DNA of 64,000 bases from Paenibacillus sp. HGH0039. GTDB taxonomy: Bacteria; Bacillota; Bacilli; Paenibacillales; NBRC-103111. The DNA lies in NCBI RefSeq assembly GCF_000411255.1, contig NZ_KE150413.1:1774580-1838579 (forward strand), written 5' to 3'. The first letter of the stretch is position 1, and each line of letters starts with the position of its first letter. A program made the translations under genes and the position numbers. The notes below the pieces were generated by a model. It ran no database searches and was not told the origin of the DNA. It saw only the letters and a list, made by a program, of their open reading frames with translations. Shown here piece after piece: positions 17,673-26,549 of the stretch.

Positions 17673-18971
17673 ATGAAAAAAACGATTATCATAAACGGCT
17701 TGTTCGTAACAGGGGACGCAGCCGCACCCGTAATCGAAGGCTGTATGGTTATGGAAGGGAATCAGCTTACATATATAGGAAAGGATGCGCCGCATCCGCT
17801 GGAAACTTATGACGAAGTCATTCGCGGGGACCGCAAGCTTTACATGCCCGGACTCGTCAATACGCACGGCCATGCGGCGATGACTTTGCTGCGCGGCTAC
17901 GGAGACGATCTGGCCCTCCAGGTATGGCTGGAGGAGAAAATGTGGCCGATGGAAGGCAAATTCACGGCGCAGGACGTGCGCTACGGAACGCTTCTGGCCA
18001 TCCTGGAAATGATCAAGGGCGGCACGACGACATTTGTCGACATGTACGACCATATGAATGAAGTGGCCCAGGCCGTATCCGACTCGGGTATGCGTGCACG
18101 CCTGACCCGCGGTGTCATCGGACTGTGTCCGGCCGATATTCAGGAAGCCAAGCTCCGGGAAGCGATCGCTTTCGCCAAGGACTGGAACGGTGCCGCGAAC
18201 GGCCGCATTACGACGATGATGGCCCCGCACGCTCCTTACACGTGCCCGCCGGATTACATTGAACGTTTTGTCCAGGCCGCTCACGATTTGGACCTGCCTA
18301 TTCATACCCATATGTCCGAGACGTTAAAAGAAGTGGAAGCCAACGCGGAGCAGTATGGCGCACGGCCAGTCGAGCATCTGGAAAAACTGGGCGTTTTCAC
18401 GCGGCCGACACTGGTTGCGCACGGCGTTCATCTGACGGACGAAGAGATCGCCGTCCTTGCCAAATACAACGTCGGGGTTTCGCACAATCCGGGGAGCAAC
18501 CTAAAGCTTGCGAGCGGTGTTGCCCGCGTGCCTGAGCTGCTCAAAGCCGGCATAAACGTGTCTCTAGGCACGGACGGAGCGGCCAGCAACAACAACCTCG
18601 ACATGTTCGAAGAAATGCGGCTTGCCGCCCTGATCCACAAAGGCGTATCCGGCGATCCGACCGCCGTGCCGGCCGCCGCCGCTTTAAGCATGGGCACATC
18701 GATGGGCGCGCGCTCCATCTGGCTTGACGATATCGGTACGCTCCAGCCGGGCATGAAGGCCGATTTTATCGCGCTCGATATCGACCAGCCTCATTTTCTG
18801 CCTCGTACGGATTATGTTTCCCACATCGTCTATTCGGCATCCGCCCATGATGTGGTAGATGTGTGCGTGGATGGCAGCTGGATCGTACGCGGCCGCGAAT
18901 GCCTGACGCTTGACGAAGAGAAAATTAAACGGGAATTTGAATCATGCTTCGCCCGTTTGACGAGCAGTTAG
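17673..18971 (+). CDS. Amidohydrolase, 5-methylthioadenosine/S-adenosylhomocysteine deaminase type
   Basis: A 432-residue metal-dependent hydrolase of the TRZ/ATZ family. Metal ligands are visible: NTHGHAAMTLLRG (HxH, about residues 63-75), HTHMSET (about 209-215), VAHGVHLTD and GTDGAASNNNLDMFEEMR. The LRGYGDDLALQVWLEEKMWP segment is typical of MtaD enzymes, which deaminate methylthioadenosine and SAH. This is consistent with, but does not prove, a link to the methionine salvage genes further along. Chlorohydrolase or guanine-deaminase activity cannot be excluded. Confidence 0.85.
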   Translation: MKKTIIINGLFVTGDAAAPVIEGCMVMEGNQLTYIGKDAPHPLETYDEVIRGDRKLYMPGLVNTHGHAAMTLLRGYGDDLALQVWLEEKMWPMEGKFTAQDVRYGTLLAILEMIKGGTTTFVDMYDHMNEVAQAVSDSGMRARLTRGVIGLCPADIQEAKLREAIAFAKDWNGAANGRITTMMAPHAPYTCPPDYIERFVQAAHDLDLPIHTHMSETLKEVEANAEQYGARPVEHLEKLGVFTRPTLVAHGVHLTDEEIAVLAKYNVGVSHNPGSNLKLASGVARVPELLKAGINVSLGTDGAASNNNLDMFEEMRLAALIHKGVSGDPTAVPAAAALSMGTSMGARSIWLDDIGTLQPGMKADFIALDIDQPHFLPRTDYVSHIVYSASAHDVVDVCVDGSWIVRGRECLTLDEEKIKREFESCFARLTSS

Positions 18972-18998
18972 TCTTCAGCGGAAGGGAGGAGGGAACGT

Positions 18999-19502
18999 AT
19001 GCTTAAAAAAGCCATTTGGATCGGACTGTTTGTCGTGCTGACTTCTGGGTTCGGCATTAACCGTTTTTACGTGAACGTGCAGGCGACTCACTGGGAAACG
19101 AATTCCGAGGCCGTTCAGGCGGCTTACGAGAAAACGACGATGACCAAGGCTAACCGGGTGGAAGCTTTTCATGGAGCCCGCTCCTATGAAGTCGTATACG
19201 GGGAAGACAAGCTCGGCAACGGGCTGATCGTCTGGGTGCCGCTCAAGCAGGACGGGACGGGTCTGGCCATCGACGAGATTCATACGGAAATGACGGCCGA
19301 GAACGTCACGGAAGAAGCCGTACGCGGAATTATGGCGAAGAAAAACCCCAAGCTGGATATTCTGCGTGTAAACGCCGGCGAATTCAAGGGGAAGTATGTC
19401 TGGGAAGTCTTTTATAAAGACGAACAAGACCGGGCGTTCTACGATTATTATAATTTAAAGACGGGTGCACTGGAAGATACGTTTAAGCTCAGCCTTCAAT
19501 AG
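18999..19502 (+). CDS. tseB: TseB/YpmB-like cell wall elongation regulator (DUF5590)
   Basis: A 167-residue protein with an N-terminal membrane anchor (about residues 5-22) and an extracytoplasmic part made of two related alpha/beta cystatin-like halves, each ending in a phrase such as KLGNGLIVWVPLK or YVWEVFYKDEQDRAFYDYYN. The position before asnS-dnaD agrees with B. subtilis ypmB. TseB is reported to influence PBP activity in cell elongation. Start after GGAGGAGG. Confidence 0.82.
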   Translation: MLKKAIWIGLFVVLTSGFGINRFYVNVQATHWETNSEAVQAAYEKTTMTKANRVEAFHGARSYEVVYGEDKLGNGLIVWVPLKQDGTGLAIDEIHTEMTAENVTEEAVRGIMAKKNPKLDILRVNAGEFKGKYVWEVFYKDEQDRAFYDYYNLKTGALEDTFKLSLQ

Positions 19503-19553
19503 GGTGAGCTTTTCGCTTATTTCGTTAATTTGTCAAAGACTCCATCGTTTTTT

Positions 19554-19587
19554 TTGCCCACCGGTTACGGACTGTGATATACTATTC
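19554..19587 (+). promoter_or_regulatory. SigA-like promoter of the split-FtsH-like pair
   Basis: TTGCCC, an 18-base spacer and TATACT at about 19578-19583. The start site would fall inside the inverted repeat described next. Confidence 0.5.
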
Positions 19588-19611
19588 GTATAGCATTTGC
19601 TAAATACGAAT
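19584..19611 (+). promoter_or_regulatory. Inverted-repeat operator candidate
   Basis: Perfect arms ATTCGTAT and ATACGAAT, separated by 12 bases, enclose a second inverted repeat AGCA-TT-TGCT. It directly follows a -10-like TATACT and ends about 20 bases before the start codon. Placement at the expected start site is typical of a repressor operator; an RNA hairpin is also possible. Confidence 0.55.
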
Positions 19612-19633
19612 GATATAGAAAGGGGGACGTAAG

Positions 19634-20167
19634 TTGCGTAAAATACGTCTCTTGCCCGTCCTGTTAAGTGTCGTCATCACCGCTTTTTTTCTTTTTGGCG
19701 GCTGGTTCGCTTATCAGACCTACGCCATCGGAAAACCGCTAGGCAATATCGTGAAAGAAACACCGGGGGTTGATCAATCCCAGGTCACATATAATGATAA
19801 AGAAGTTTCGATCCGTCTGTCCCTCAAACCTGACACCAGCTTAAGAGAAGTGTACGGCCGCATTACAAAAGAAGGAGCCTCGACAATCGGCTCCCGTGAC
19901 GTGAAACTGTCGGTCAATACAAAAGAATCTCCGGATCTCGATAAATGGTGGGCGCAAGCTTTGTTCGACGTCGCCCAGGCGATGGAAACCCGTCACTATG
20001 CCGATATACCTACGGCACTGGAAAAGCACAAAACGGACAAAGACAGCAATTTGGTCGTGAAAACCGAAATGGACGAGCAGAACGTGTACGTTCATCTGCA
20101 AAAAGGGGATCAGCACAAATACGTGGTGCTGCCGCGAAATGCCGAAAAAGTTGGGGTGTTTAAATGA
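19634..20167 (+). CDS. Membrane-anchored extracytoplasmic protein coupled to an FtsH-like protease
   Basis: A 177-residue protein of no family I recognise. Residues about 6-27 form one membrane segment (LLPVLLSVVITAFFLFGGWF) after a basic start, so the remaining 145 residues should lie outside the membrane. They are an alpha/beta domain without cysteines. TTG start after AAAGGGGGACG. Its stop overlaps the next start as ATGA, so the two proteins are made together. Because FtsH normally carries an extracytoplasmic domain that its downstream partner lacks, I infer that this protein may supply it in trans. Confidence 0.7.
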   Translation: MRKIRLLPVLLSVVITAFFLFGGWFAYQTYAIGKPLGNIVKETPGVDQSQVTYNDKEVSIRLSLKPDTSLREVYGRITKEGASTIGSRDVKLSVNTKESPDLDKWWAQALFDVAQAMETRHYADIPTALEKHKTDKDSNLVVKTEMDEQNVYVHLQKGDQHKYVVLPRNAEKVGVFK

Positions 20168-21684
20168 GCAAATACGGAAAAGAGATAGCGATTGGCGCTG
20201 CTCCGGTACTTTTCATTTTTCTTGCCTTTATTAAAGTCAACATTATCCCTTTGCTGTTTACGGCCGCGCTCATTACAGCCGTTCTTTATATGATGAAAAG
20301 CCGCGGAGGTTCCGGCATCGGAATCGGCGCGGGAGCCGGTACGCGCGGCAAATCCCGGCAGCCTTCCTACCTTAGCTTCGATCAGATCGGAGGACAGGAA
20401 CGCGCTAAGAAAGAACTCGTCGAAGCGCTTGATTTTCTCGTGAAACAGGAAGAAACGAAGAAGCTCGGTATCCGCCCTCTGAAAGGCATCCTGCTGACCG
20501 GTCCTCCCGGAACGGGGAAAACGCTGATGGCCAAAGCGGCCGCACACCATACGAATTCCGTCTACATTGCCGCTTCCGGCAGTGAATTCGTGGAGATGTA
20601 TGTCGGTGTAGGGGCTTCGCGGATCCGTACCCTTTTTCAGGAAGCCAGAACGAAAGCCCAGAAGGAAAATAAACAAAACGCCGTTATTTTTATCGATGAA
20701 ATCGACGTGATCGGGGGCAAACGCGACGGCGGGCAGCAGCGCGAGTACGACCAGACGCTGAACCAGCTCCTGACCGAAATGGACGGCATTCATACAAATA
20801 CGACGCCGCGCATTCTTATCATCGCGGCGACCAACCGCAAAGAAATGCTGGACCCGGCTCTGCTCCGTCCGGGACGGTTTGACCGTCATATCGACGTCGA
20901 GCTGCCGGACAAGAAGGGACGGCTGTCCATTCTTAAAATTCATGCCCAGAACAAACCGCTGGAGGAAGCGGCGGATCTGGAGAAAATCGCGGAGCAGACC
21001 TTCGGATTTTCCGGAGCGCAGCTTGAAAGCGTGCTGAACGAAGCGGCCATTTATGCCTTGCGCGGCCAGCAGGATAACGTTATGCAGAAAGATCTGCTTG
21101 CGGCCATTGATAAAGTCATGATGGGCGAACAGACGGACCGTGAAGCGACCCAGGAAGAGAAGATCCGGGTTGCCTATCACGAACTCGGCCATGCCATTAT
21201 CGCAGAGCTGGTGCGTCCGGATTCCGTAGCTCAAGTTTCTCTGCGGCCCCGCGGCAAAGCGCTCGGTTATGTGCGCCATAATCCGCCGCAGGACCAGTAC
21301 CTGTATTCCAAGGAAGCGATCGAAGATCAGATTATGATCGCGCTGGCCGGTGCGGCTGCGGAAGAGATTATTTACGGCGGCCGGAGCACGGGATCGAGCA
21401 ACGACTTCGAGAAGTCCATCGATATGGTCCGCACGATGATTTCTTCGGGCCTGACGTCTCTGGGCATCGTCGATCTGAAAATGGTTCCGCAGCAGAAGCT
21501 GCTGGAAGTGAACAATGCCATCCTTGATGAGTTGATGGCCCGTACAAAAGAGCTTCTGACGAAGCACCGGATCGTATTCGAGCAATCGCTCGATATTCTG
21601 CTTAAGGAAGAGGTCATTTCCGGGCAGCAGTTCCGTGATCTGCTTGAAGGAAGCAAGAGACACTTGGAGCCGGTGTTGGCTTAA
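20164..21684 (+). CDS. FtsH-like membrane AAA+ metalloprotease without extracytoplasmic domain
   Basis: A 506-residue protein, shorter than FtsH (about 640). The N-terminus is a tight hairpin of two hydrophobic segments (about residues 7-25 and 27-43) with almost no loop, where FtsH has a domain of about 75 residues. Then come a Gly-rich linker, the AAA+ domain with Walker A GPPGTGKT (113-120), Walker B FIDEID and arginine-finger region RPGRFDRHID, and an M41 peptidase domain with zinc site HELGH (339-343) and third ligand Asp414 in SSNDFEKS. All catalytic residues are present, so an active protease is expected. Probably a second FtsH-type protease beside the main one. Confidence 0.88.
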   Translation: MSKYGKEIAIGAAPVLFIFLAFIKVNIIPLLFTAALITAVLYMMKSRGGSGIGIGAGAGTRGKSRQPSYLSFDQIGGQERAKKELVEALDFLVKQEETKKLGIRPLKGILLTGPPGTGKTLMAKAAAHHTNSVYIAASGSEFVEMYVGVGASRIRTLFQEARTKAQKENKQNAVIFIDEIDVIGGKRDGGQQREYDQTLNQLLTEMDGIHTNTTPRILIIAATNRKEMLDPALLRPGRFDRHIDVELPDKKGRLSILKIHAQNKPLEEAADLEKIAEQTFGFSGAQLESVLNEAAIYALRGQQDNVMQKDLLAAIDKVMMGEQTDREATQEEKIRVAYHELGHAIIAELVRPDSVAQVSLRPRGKALGYVRHNPPQDQYLYSKEAIEDQIMIALAGAAAEEIIYGGRSTGSSNDFEKSIDMVRTMISSGLTSLGIVDLKMVPQQKLLEVNNAILDELMARTKELLTKHRIVFEQSLDILLKEEVISGQQFRDLLEGSKRHLEPVLA

Positions 21685-21711
21685 GCCAGTGAATAACCGC
21701 ATACAAACGAG

Positions 21712-21749
21712 AACCAGCCTAGGCTTTTACAGCTAGGCTGGTTTTTTAG
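21712..21749 (+). terminator. Terminator after the FtsH-like gene
   Basis: Arms AACCAGCCTAG and CTAGGCTGGTT are followed by a T run. Confidence 0.9.
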
Positions 21750-22127
21750 TCTGGAATAAATTTGAAAGGAAATGTGCCGCATTGCGTGCTCTGTCCGATG
21801 CCGATTGTTTATAAAGATGAAGCTGCCATTGCCCGGGCAATAGTCTATCTTAAAACTATCTTTGTACGCATGAACTAGCAACTTTCCTTTATAGTATGTT
21901 TGAAAGTTTCCAGATTTCCACTATTTCTAAACGGGTAAGAAACCGTATAATGGAGCGTGATTGTCTGTGTCCTTTTTCACAACTTGCGAAAGTTGTCGAA
22001 ATCGCTCAGTTGCTTTTGAAAGTTTTGTGTATACTAATGAAAAAGGCATGAAAACGGTGTATGATGGACTTGAAAAGAGATATAAAAATCGACACCCCTA
22101 GATTAACGGACGAAGAGGAGAATAGGG
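21750..22127. other. Intergenic stretch before hbd with promoter-like elements and a palindrome
   Basis: No gene seen. It holds a TATAAT at about 21947-21952, a TATACT at about 22031-22036 and an extended palindrome (21975-22001, core CAACTT-GCGA-AAGTTG with outer TTTC/GAAA) upstream of the second -10. The palindrome is a possible operator for the hbd-ackA pair. Confidence 0.4.
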
Positions 22128-23000
22128 ATGCAATATAAAAAGATAGGTGTTATCGGTGGAGGAACGATGGGGCAGGGGATAGCCGAGATGTTGGCGGCTA
22201 AAGGCCTGGAGGTTGTCCTGGTTGAGAAAGATATTGAAAGAATGGAACATTCCTGGGCCATGATCGAGCTGAGTTTGGATAAACAGCTGGAGAAATGGGC
22301 TATTACCGGCGCAGAAAAGAAGCTGATTCTTTCTCGCATTCATAAAACGACGGATCTGAAAGAGCTTCCTTCCTGCCATATGGTGATTGAGACGATTTCC
22401 GAGGATCTGGATCTTAAAAAGAGCTTGTTCCGGAAGCTGGACGAAATTTGCGGCCCGGATCTCATTCTGGCTTCCAATACCTCCACACTCAGTCTTACGG
22501 AATTGGGCGCATCGACTAAGCATCCGGAACGGGTGATCGGTCTTCATTTTATACATCCGGTTGCTAAAATTGACCTTGTCGAAATCATCCGCGGTCTGAA
22601 AACCTCGGAAGACACGTACATGTTGACACGCCGCTTCGTGGAAGATGTGATTCAGAAAACGGCGATCAAGGTATATGAGTCGCCCGGCTTTGTCACGTCC
22701 CGGCTTATCTGCCTGCTCATTAACGAAGCGGTTCATACGCTCGCGGAGCGTGTGGCTTCTGCGGAAGATATCGATCTGGCGATGCGCAAAGGCTACGAGT
22801 TCCGGCACGGGCCGCTCGAAATGGCGGACCGCTTCGGACTGGATTCGGTGCTGGCCGCACTGGACCGGATGTTCCGCGAATTCGGCGAATTGAAATACCG
22901 GCCTTCCTTCCTGCTGAAGCAGATGGTGCATGCCGGACATTTGGGCGTTAAAACCGGGGAAGGATTTTTCCGGTACGATAAGGAAGGTGACAGAATGTGA
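22128..23000 (+). CDS. 3-hydroxyacyl-CoA dehydrogenase (3-hydroxybutyryl-CoA dehydrogenase type)
   Basis: NAD-dependent oxidation or reduction between 3-hydroxyacyl-CoA and 3-ketoacyl-CoA. The 290-residue protein starts with the Rossmann motif IGVIGGGTMGQGIAEMLA, has ASNTSTLSLTELG, the family signature GLHFIHPVAKIDLVEIIRG (catalytic His, about residue 142), and the C-terminal domain ending LGVKTGEGFFRYDKEG. ATG after GAGGAGAATAGGG. It overlaps ackA by four bases (GTGA), so the pair may function in acyl-CoA/acyl-phosphate metabolism, but the physiological substrate is not readable. Confidence 0.9.
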   Translation: MQYKKIGVIGGGTMGQGIAEMLAAKGLEVVLVEKDIERMEHSWAMIELSLDKQLEKWAITGAEKKLILSRIHKTTDLKELPSCHMVIETISEDLDLKKSLFRKLDEICGPDLILASNTSTLSLTELGASTKHPERVIGLHFIHPVAKIDLVEIIRGLKTSEDTYMLTRRFVEDVIQKTAIKVYESPGFVTSRLICLLINEAVHTLAERVASAEDIDLAMRKGYEFRHGPLEMADRFGLDSVLAALDRMFREFGELKYRPSFLLKQMVHAGHLGVKTGEGFFRYDKEGDRM

Positions 23001-24214
23001 ATATTCTCGTCATTAATGCAGGAAGCTCATCGGTCAAATATCAGCTATACAACATGAAGGATGAGACCGTACTGGCAAAAGGCCGCGTAGAGCGGATCGG
23101 GCTGGATTCGGCCATTCTTACCCACGAGCCGGAAGGAAAGACCGAGGTACGTGAGGTCAGCGAAATTCTCGAGCATACGACGGCGATCAAAAAAGTACTG
23201 GATAAGCTCGTTCATAAAGAGCACGGGGTTTTACAATCGGTGCATGAAATCGATGCGGTGGGTCACCGCATCGTACATGGAGGGGAAGCGTTTTCTTCCT
23301 CGGTTGTCGTCACGGAAGAAGTGAAGAAGGAGATCAAGCGCTTGTTCGACTTGGCGCCCCTCCATAACCCTGCTCACATGTTGGGAATTAACGCGGTGGA
23401 GGCGAATATGGGCGATGTGCCTCAGGTCGTCGTTTTCGACACGGCTTTCCACCAGACGATGCCGTCTCACGCCTACATGTACGCGATCCCGAAAATCTGG
23501 TATAGCAAGCATAAAGTCCGGCGCTACGGCTTCCACGGCACCTCTCACCAGTATGTGAGCGAGCGTGCCGCCCGGTTCCTGGACCGTCCGCTGGAAGAAC
23601 TTAAAATCGTGTCGGCCCATATCGGGAACGGCGCAAGCTGCACGGCTATTCAAGGCGGCAAATCCGTGGATACGAGCATGGGACTTACCCCGCTTGAAGG
23701 CCTGATGATGGGAACGCGGAGCGGGGATCTCGACCCGGCAGTCGTCACATTTGCGATGGGCAAAGAAGACTTGTCCCTCAATGAAGTGAACTCCATGCTG
23801 AACAAACACAGCGGGCTGCAGGCCATATCCGGGCTGAGCAGCGATATGCGTGAAATTACGGAAGCGATGGACAGCGGAGATAAAAACGCGAAGCTGGCCT
23901 TCGATATGTATACGTACAGGCTGCGTAAATTTATCGGCTCTTATGCGGCGGCGATGAACGGCATCGATGTATTGATTTTTACCGCCGGTGTAGGCGAAAA
24001 CTCCGTTATTTTGCGCAAAGCGGTATGCGAGGGATTGTCGTATCTCGGTCTTGAACTCGACTCCCAGCGCAACATTAACGGATGGGGAATCGAGAAGCGT
24101 ATCTCGACGGACGATTCGAAGGTAGAGGTGCTGGTCATTCCGACGAACGAAGAGTGGATGATCGCGCGGGATACGTTTGAACTGGTGAACCAACTGCATG
24201 AAGCGAAGCGGTAA
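22997..24214 (+). CDS. ackA: Acetate kinase
   Basis: Interconverts acetyl phosphate plus ADP with acetate plus ATP. The 405-residue ASKHA-fold protein has NAGSSSVKYQLYN near the N-terminus, VVFDTAFHQTMP, RRYGFHGTSHQYVS, SAHIGNGASCTAI, MGLTPLEGLMMGTRSGDLDP and the C-terminal FTAGVGENSVILR. GTG start overlapping the preceding gene. Butyrate kinase is an alternative for such pairs, but the length and motifs favour acetate kinase. Confidence 0.95.
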   Translation: MNILVINAGSSSVKYQLYNMKDETVLAKGRVERIGLDSAILTHEPEGKTEVREVSEILEHTTAIKKVLDKLVHKEHGVLQSVHEIDAVGHRIVHGGEAFSSSVVVTEEVKKEIKRLFDLAPLHNPAHMLGINAVEANMGDVPQVVVFDTAFHQTMPSHAYMYAIPKIWYSKHKVRRYGFHGTSHQYVSERAARFLDRPLEELKIVSAHIGNGASCTAIQGGKSVDTSMGLTPLEGLMMGTRSGDLDPAVVTFAMGKEDLSLNEVNSMLNKHSGLQAISGLSSDMREITEAMDSGDKNAKLAFDMYTYRLRKFIGSYAAAMNGIDVLIFTAGVGENSVILRKAVCEGLSYLGLELDSQRNINGWGIEKRISTDDSKVEVLVIPTNEEWMIARDTFELVNQLHEAKR

Positions 24215-24313
24215 AATGATTTTTTTTACCACTGGTTTATAGTACAATAGGTGGATGGGAGAAGACGGCCATAGAGCCGTCTTTCCATGTCAACCCAAGG
24301 AGGAAGACGTTAG

Positions 24314-25609
24314 ATGAGCAGTGTGAGTACGATTCATGAAGTCAAGGACCATGTCGGCGAATCCGTAAGAATCGGATGCTGGCTGCACAACAAGCGCAAG
24401 AGCGGCAAAATTCAATTTTTGCAGCTGCGTGACGGAACCGGCTTTATTCAAGCGGTTGTCGTAAAAAGCGAAGTGAGCGAAGACGTCTGGGAAGCCGCTT
24501 CGAAATTAACCCAGGAAAGCTCGCTTTATGTGACGGGCTCGGTTCGCGAAGAACCGCGCAGCAAGAGCGGGTATGAACTGACGGTTGAAGGCGTGGAAAT
24601 TATTCAGATTACCCAGGATTACCCGATTACGCCGAAGGAACACGGCGTCGATTTCCTGATGGATCACCGCCACCTGTGGCTGCGTGCTCCGCGTCAGCGC
24701 GCCATTCTCGTTATCCGCGCGGAGATTATCCGTGCGATTCAGCAGTTTTTCGATGACAAGGGCTTTCAGCTTGTCGACCCGCCGATTTTGACGCCATCCT
24801 CCTGCGAGGGGACGACGAATTTATTTCATACGAAATATTTCGATGAAGACGCTTATTTGACCCAAAGTGGTCAGCTTTATATGGAAGCCGCCGCCATGGC
24901 GCTGGGGAAAGTGTATTCCTTCGGACCGACCTTCCGTGCGGAGAAGTCCAAAACGCGCCGTCACCTGATCGAATTCTGGATGATCGAGCCTGAAATGGCG
25001 TTTGTCGATCACGAAGAGAGCCTTCGCGTGCAGGAGCAGTTCGTTTCCCATGTGGTCCAAACCGTTCTGAAAAACTGCCGCAGCGAGCTTGAAACGCTGG
25101 GCCGCGATATCTCCAAGCTGGAGAAAATCCAGGCTCCGTTCCCTCGCATCACGTACGATGAAGCGGTTCAGTTCCTGCAGGACACGGGCCATGAATTCCC
25201 TTGGGGAGAAGACTTCGGCGCTCCTCATGAAACGGCTATCGCTGAGAAGTACGAGAAGCCGGTCTTCATTACGCACTATCCGACAGGCATTAAAGCCTTC
25301 TACATGAAACCGGACCCGAACCGTCCGGAAGTCGTGCTCTGCGCCGATATGATCGCGCCTGAAGGGTACGGCGAGATTATCGGGGGAAGCCAGCGGATCG
25401 ACGATCCCGAGCTGATGGAAGAGCGCTTCAAGGAACACGAGCTGTCTTCCGAAGCGTACCAGTGGTATATGGATCTGCGCAAATACGGCACGGTGCCGCA
25501 TTCCGGATTCGGACTCGGACTGGAGCGCACGGTCGCCTGGATCTGCGGTCTGGAGCATGTGCGTGAGACGATTCCGTTCCCGCGTCTGCTTTACCGTCTG
25601 TACCCGTAA
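24314..25609 (+). CDS. asnS: Asparaginyl-tRNA synthetase
   Basis: Class IIb aminoacyl-tRNA synthetase. The 431-residue protein has an N-terminal OB-fold anticodon-binding domain (about residues 15-105, [20 protein letters not shown]), motif 2 [21 protein letters not shown] and motif 3 [16 protein letters not shown]. The short loop and lack of an aspartate-type insertion favour AsnRS over AspRS. An AAGGAGGAAG site precedes the ATG. The order asnS-dnaD matches B. subtilis. Confidence 0.96.
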   Translation: MSSVSTIHEVKDHVGESVRIGCWLHNKRKSGKIQFLQLRDGTGFIQAVVVKSEVSEDVWEAASKLTQESSLYVTGSVREEPRSKSGYELTVEGVEIIQITQDYPITPKEHGVDFLMDHRHLWLRAPRQRAILVIRAEIIRAIQQFFDDKGFQLVDPPILTPSSCEGTTNLFHTKYFDEDAYLTQSGQLYMEAAAMALGKVYSFGPTFRAEKSKTRRHLIEFWMIEPEMAFVDHEESLRVQEQFVSHVVQTVLKNCRSELETLGRDISKLEKIQAPFPRITYDEAVQFLQDTGHEFPWGEDFGAPHETAIAEKYEKPVFITHYPTGIKAFYMKPDPNRPEVVLCADMIAPEGYGEIIGGSQRIDDPELMEERFKEHELSSEAYQWYMDLRKYGTVPHSGFGLGLERTVAWICGLEHVRETIPFPRLLYRLYP

Positions 25610-25675
25610 TACGGAAGGCATGCAGCCTTTACGCACGGGGCGGCCGGTCACATCGGCCGAGCTAGAAAGAGGAGG

Positions 25676-26371
25676 ATGGATTTGAAACCGAACGATAACG
25701 ATCGCAAGCGGGTAGAGCGGGCTCTCCTTGCAGGAATGACAGCAGGAACCGTGGCCGTTCCGCATCTGCTTTTGAGGTATTATCACCGGATGAAGCTGTC
25801 CGAACTTGAAGTCATGCTGCTTATTCATATCCTGGCTTTCCAGGAGAATGAGAAGAAAGATTTCCCGACGCACGATGAGATTCAAGACCGGATGACAACC
25901 CCGCAGGATCAAGTGATTGAAGCGATTCAAAAGCTTGTGAACAGCGGTGTGCTCCGGATTGAGCAGGAAATCGACAGCGTGTCGGATATCCAGTACGAGC
26001 GGTACAATTTGAGGCCGATGTACGAAAAAATCGCGAGCTGCTATGCGGAGGATCTCCTTCAAAAAGCGGCCAGACAGGCGGAGGCCCAGAGGTCCGAAGC
26101 CCAGCCTGGACGGGAAAAGGACGTCTATTCGATCTTCGAAGCGGAATTTGCCCGGCCGCTGACTCCGATGGAGCTTGAAACGATAACGAGCTGGCTGGAC
26201 CGTGACGGCTACAAGGAAGAGCTTGTGCTGGCCGCTCTCAAAGAAGCCGTTTTCGCGGGCAAAGTCCATTTCCGCTATGTGGACCGCATTTTGCTGGAAT
26301 GGAGCCGGAACCGGATTACGACAGTGGAGCAGGCGAAAGAATTTACACAAAAATTCAGAGGCAACCGCTAG
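25676..26371 (+). CDS. dnaD: DNA replication initiation protein DnaD
   Basis: Primosomal protein that helps load the helicase at the origin and restart sites. The 231-residue protein has the N-terminal winged-helix DDBH1 domain (about residues 20-110) and the C-terminal DDBH2 domain (about 140-215) with FEAEFARPLTPMELETITSW and the YRYVDRILLEW-type signature, here FRYVDRILLEW. TTG lies just after AGGAGGATGGA; ATG four bases earlier (25676) is the listed start. It is not followed by nth as in B. subtilis. Confidence 0.92.
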   Translation: MDLKPNDNDRKRVERALLAGMTAGTVAVPHLLLRYYHRMKLSELEVMLLIHILAFQENEKKDFPTHDEIQDRMTTPQDQVIEAIQKLVNSGVLRIEQEIDSVSDIQYERYNLRPMYEKIASCYAEDLLQKAARQAEAQRSEAQPGREKDVYSIFEAEFARPLTPMELETITSWLDRDGYKEELVLAALKEAVFAGKVHFRYVDRILLEWSRNRITTVEQAKEFTQKFRGNR

Positions 26372-26407
26372 TCCGAGCCGCTTCACTTGAAGCAGTCCGC
26401 TAACAAG

Positions 26408-26452
26408 AAACCCCCGATGGGATTCTCTCAAGAGATTCCTTCGGGGGTTTTT
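26408..26452. terminator. Strong bidirectional terminator between dnaD and mtnB
   Basis: Arms AAACCCCCGA and TCGGGGGTTT extend into an inner AATCTCT-type pairing. T run on the plus side and A run on the other allow use from both directions. Confidence 0.9.
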
Positions 26453-26549
26453 GCGTGTTGTTAGGGAAGTATATCATCCCGCTTGTAGAAGAAACAGCAG
26501 ACGCGTTCGGCCAATCAGGAGAAAGCGCCTGTCCGCCGGAAATCACGTC

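Noticed and set aside
20110-21702. 530-codon frame opposite the FtsH-like gene
   Set aside because: The plus strand has complete AAA+ and peptidase motifs; the antisense product is not protein-like.
21975-22001. Rex-binding site upstream of hbd-ackA
   Set aside because: The palindrome has CAACTT arms rather than the TTGTGA/TCACAA arms of Rex sites.
24821-26431. 536-codon frame opposite asnS and dnaD
   Set aside because: It runs across two well-supported genes and the gap between them and ignores the terminator.
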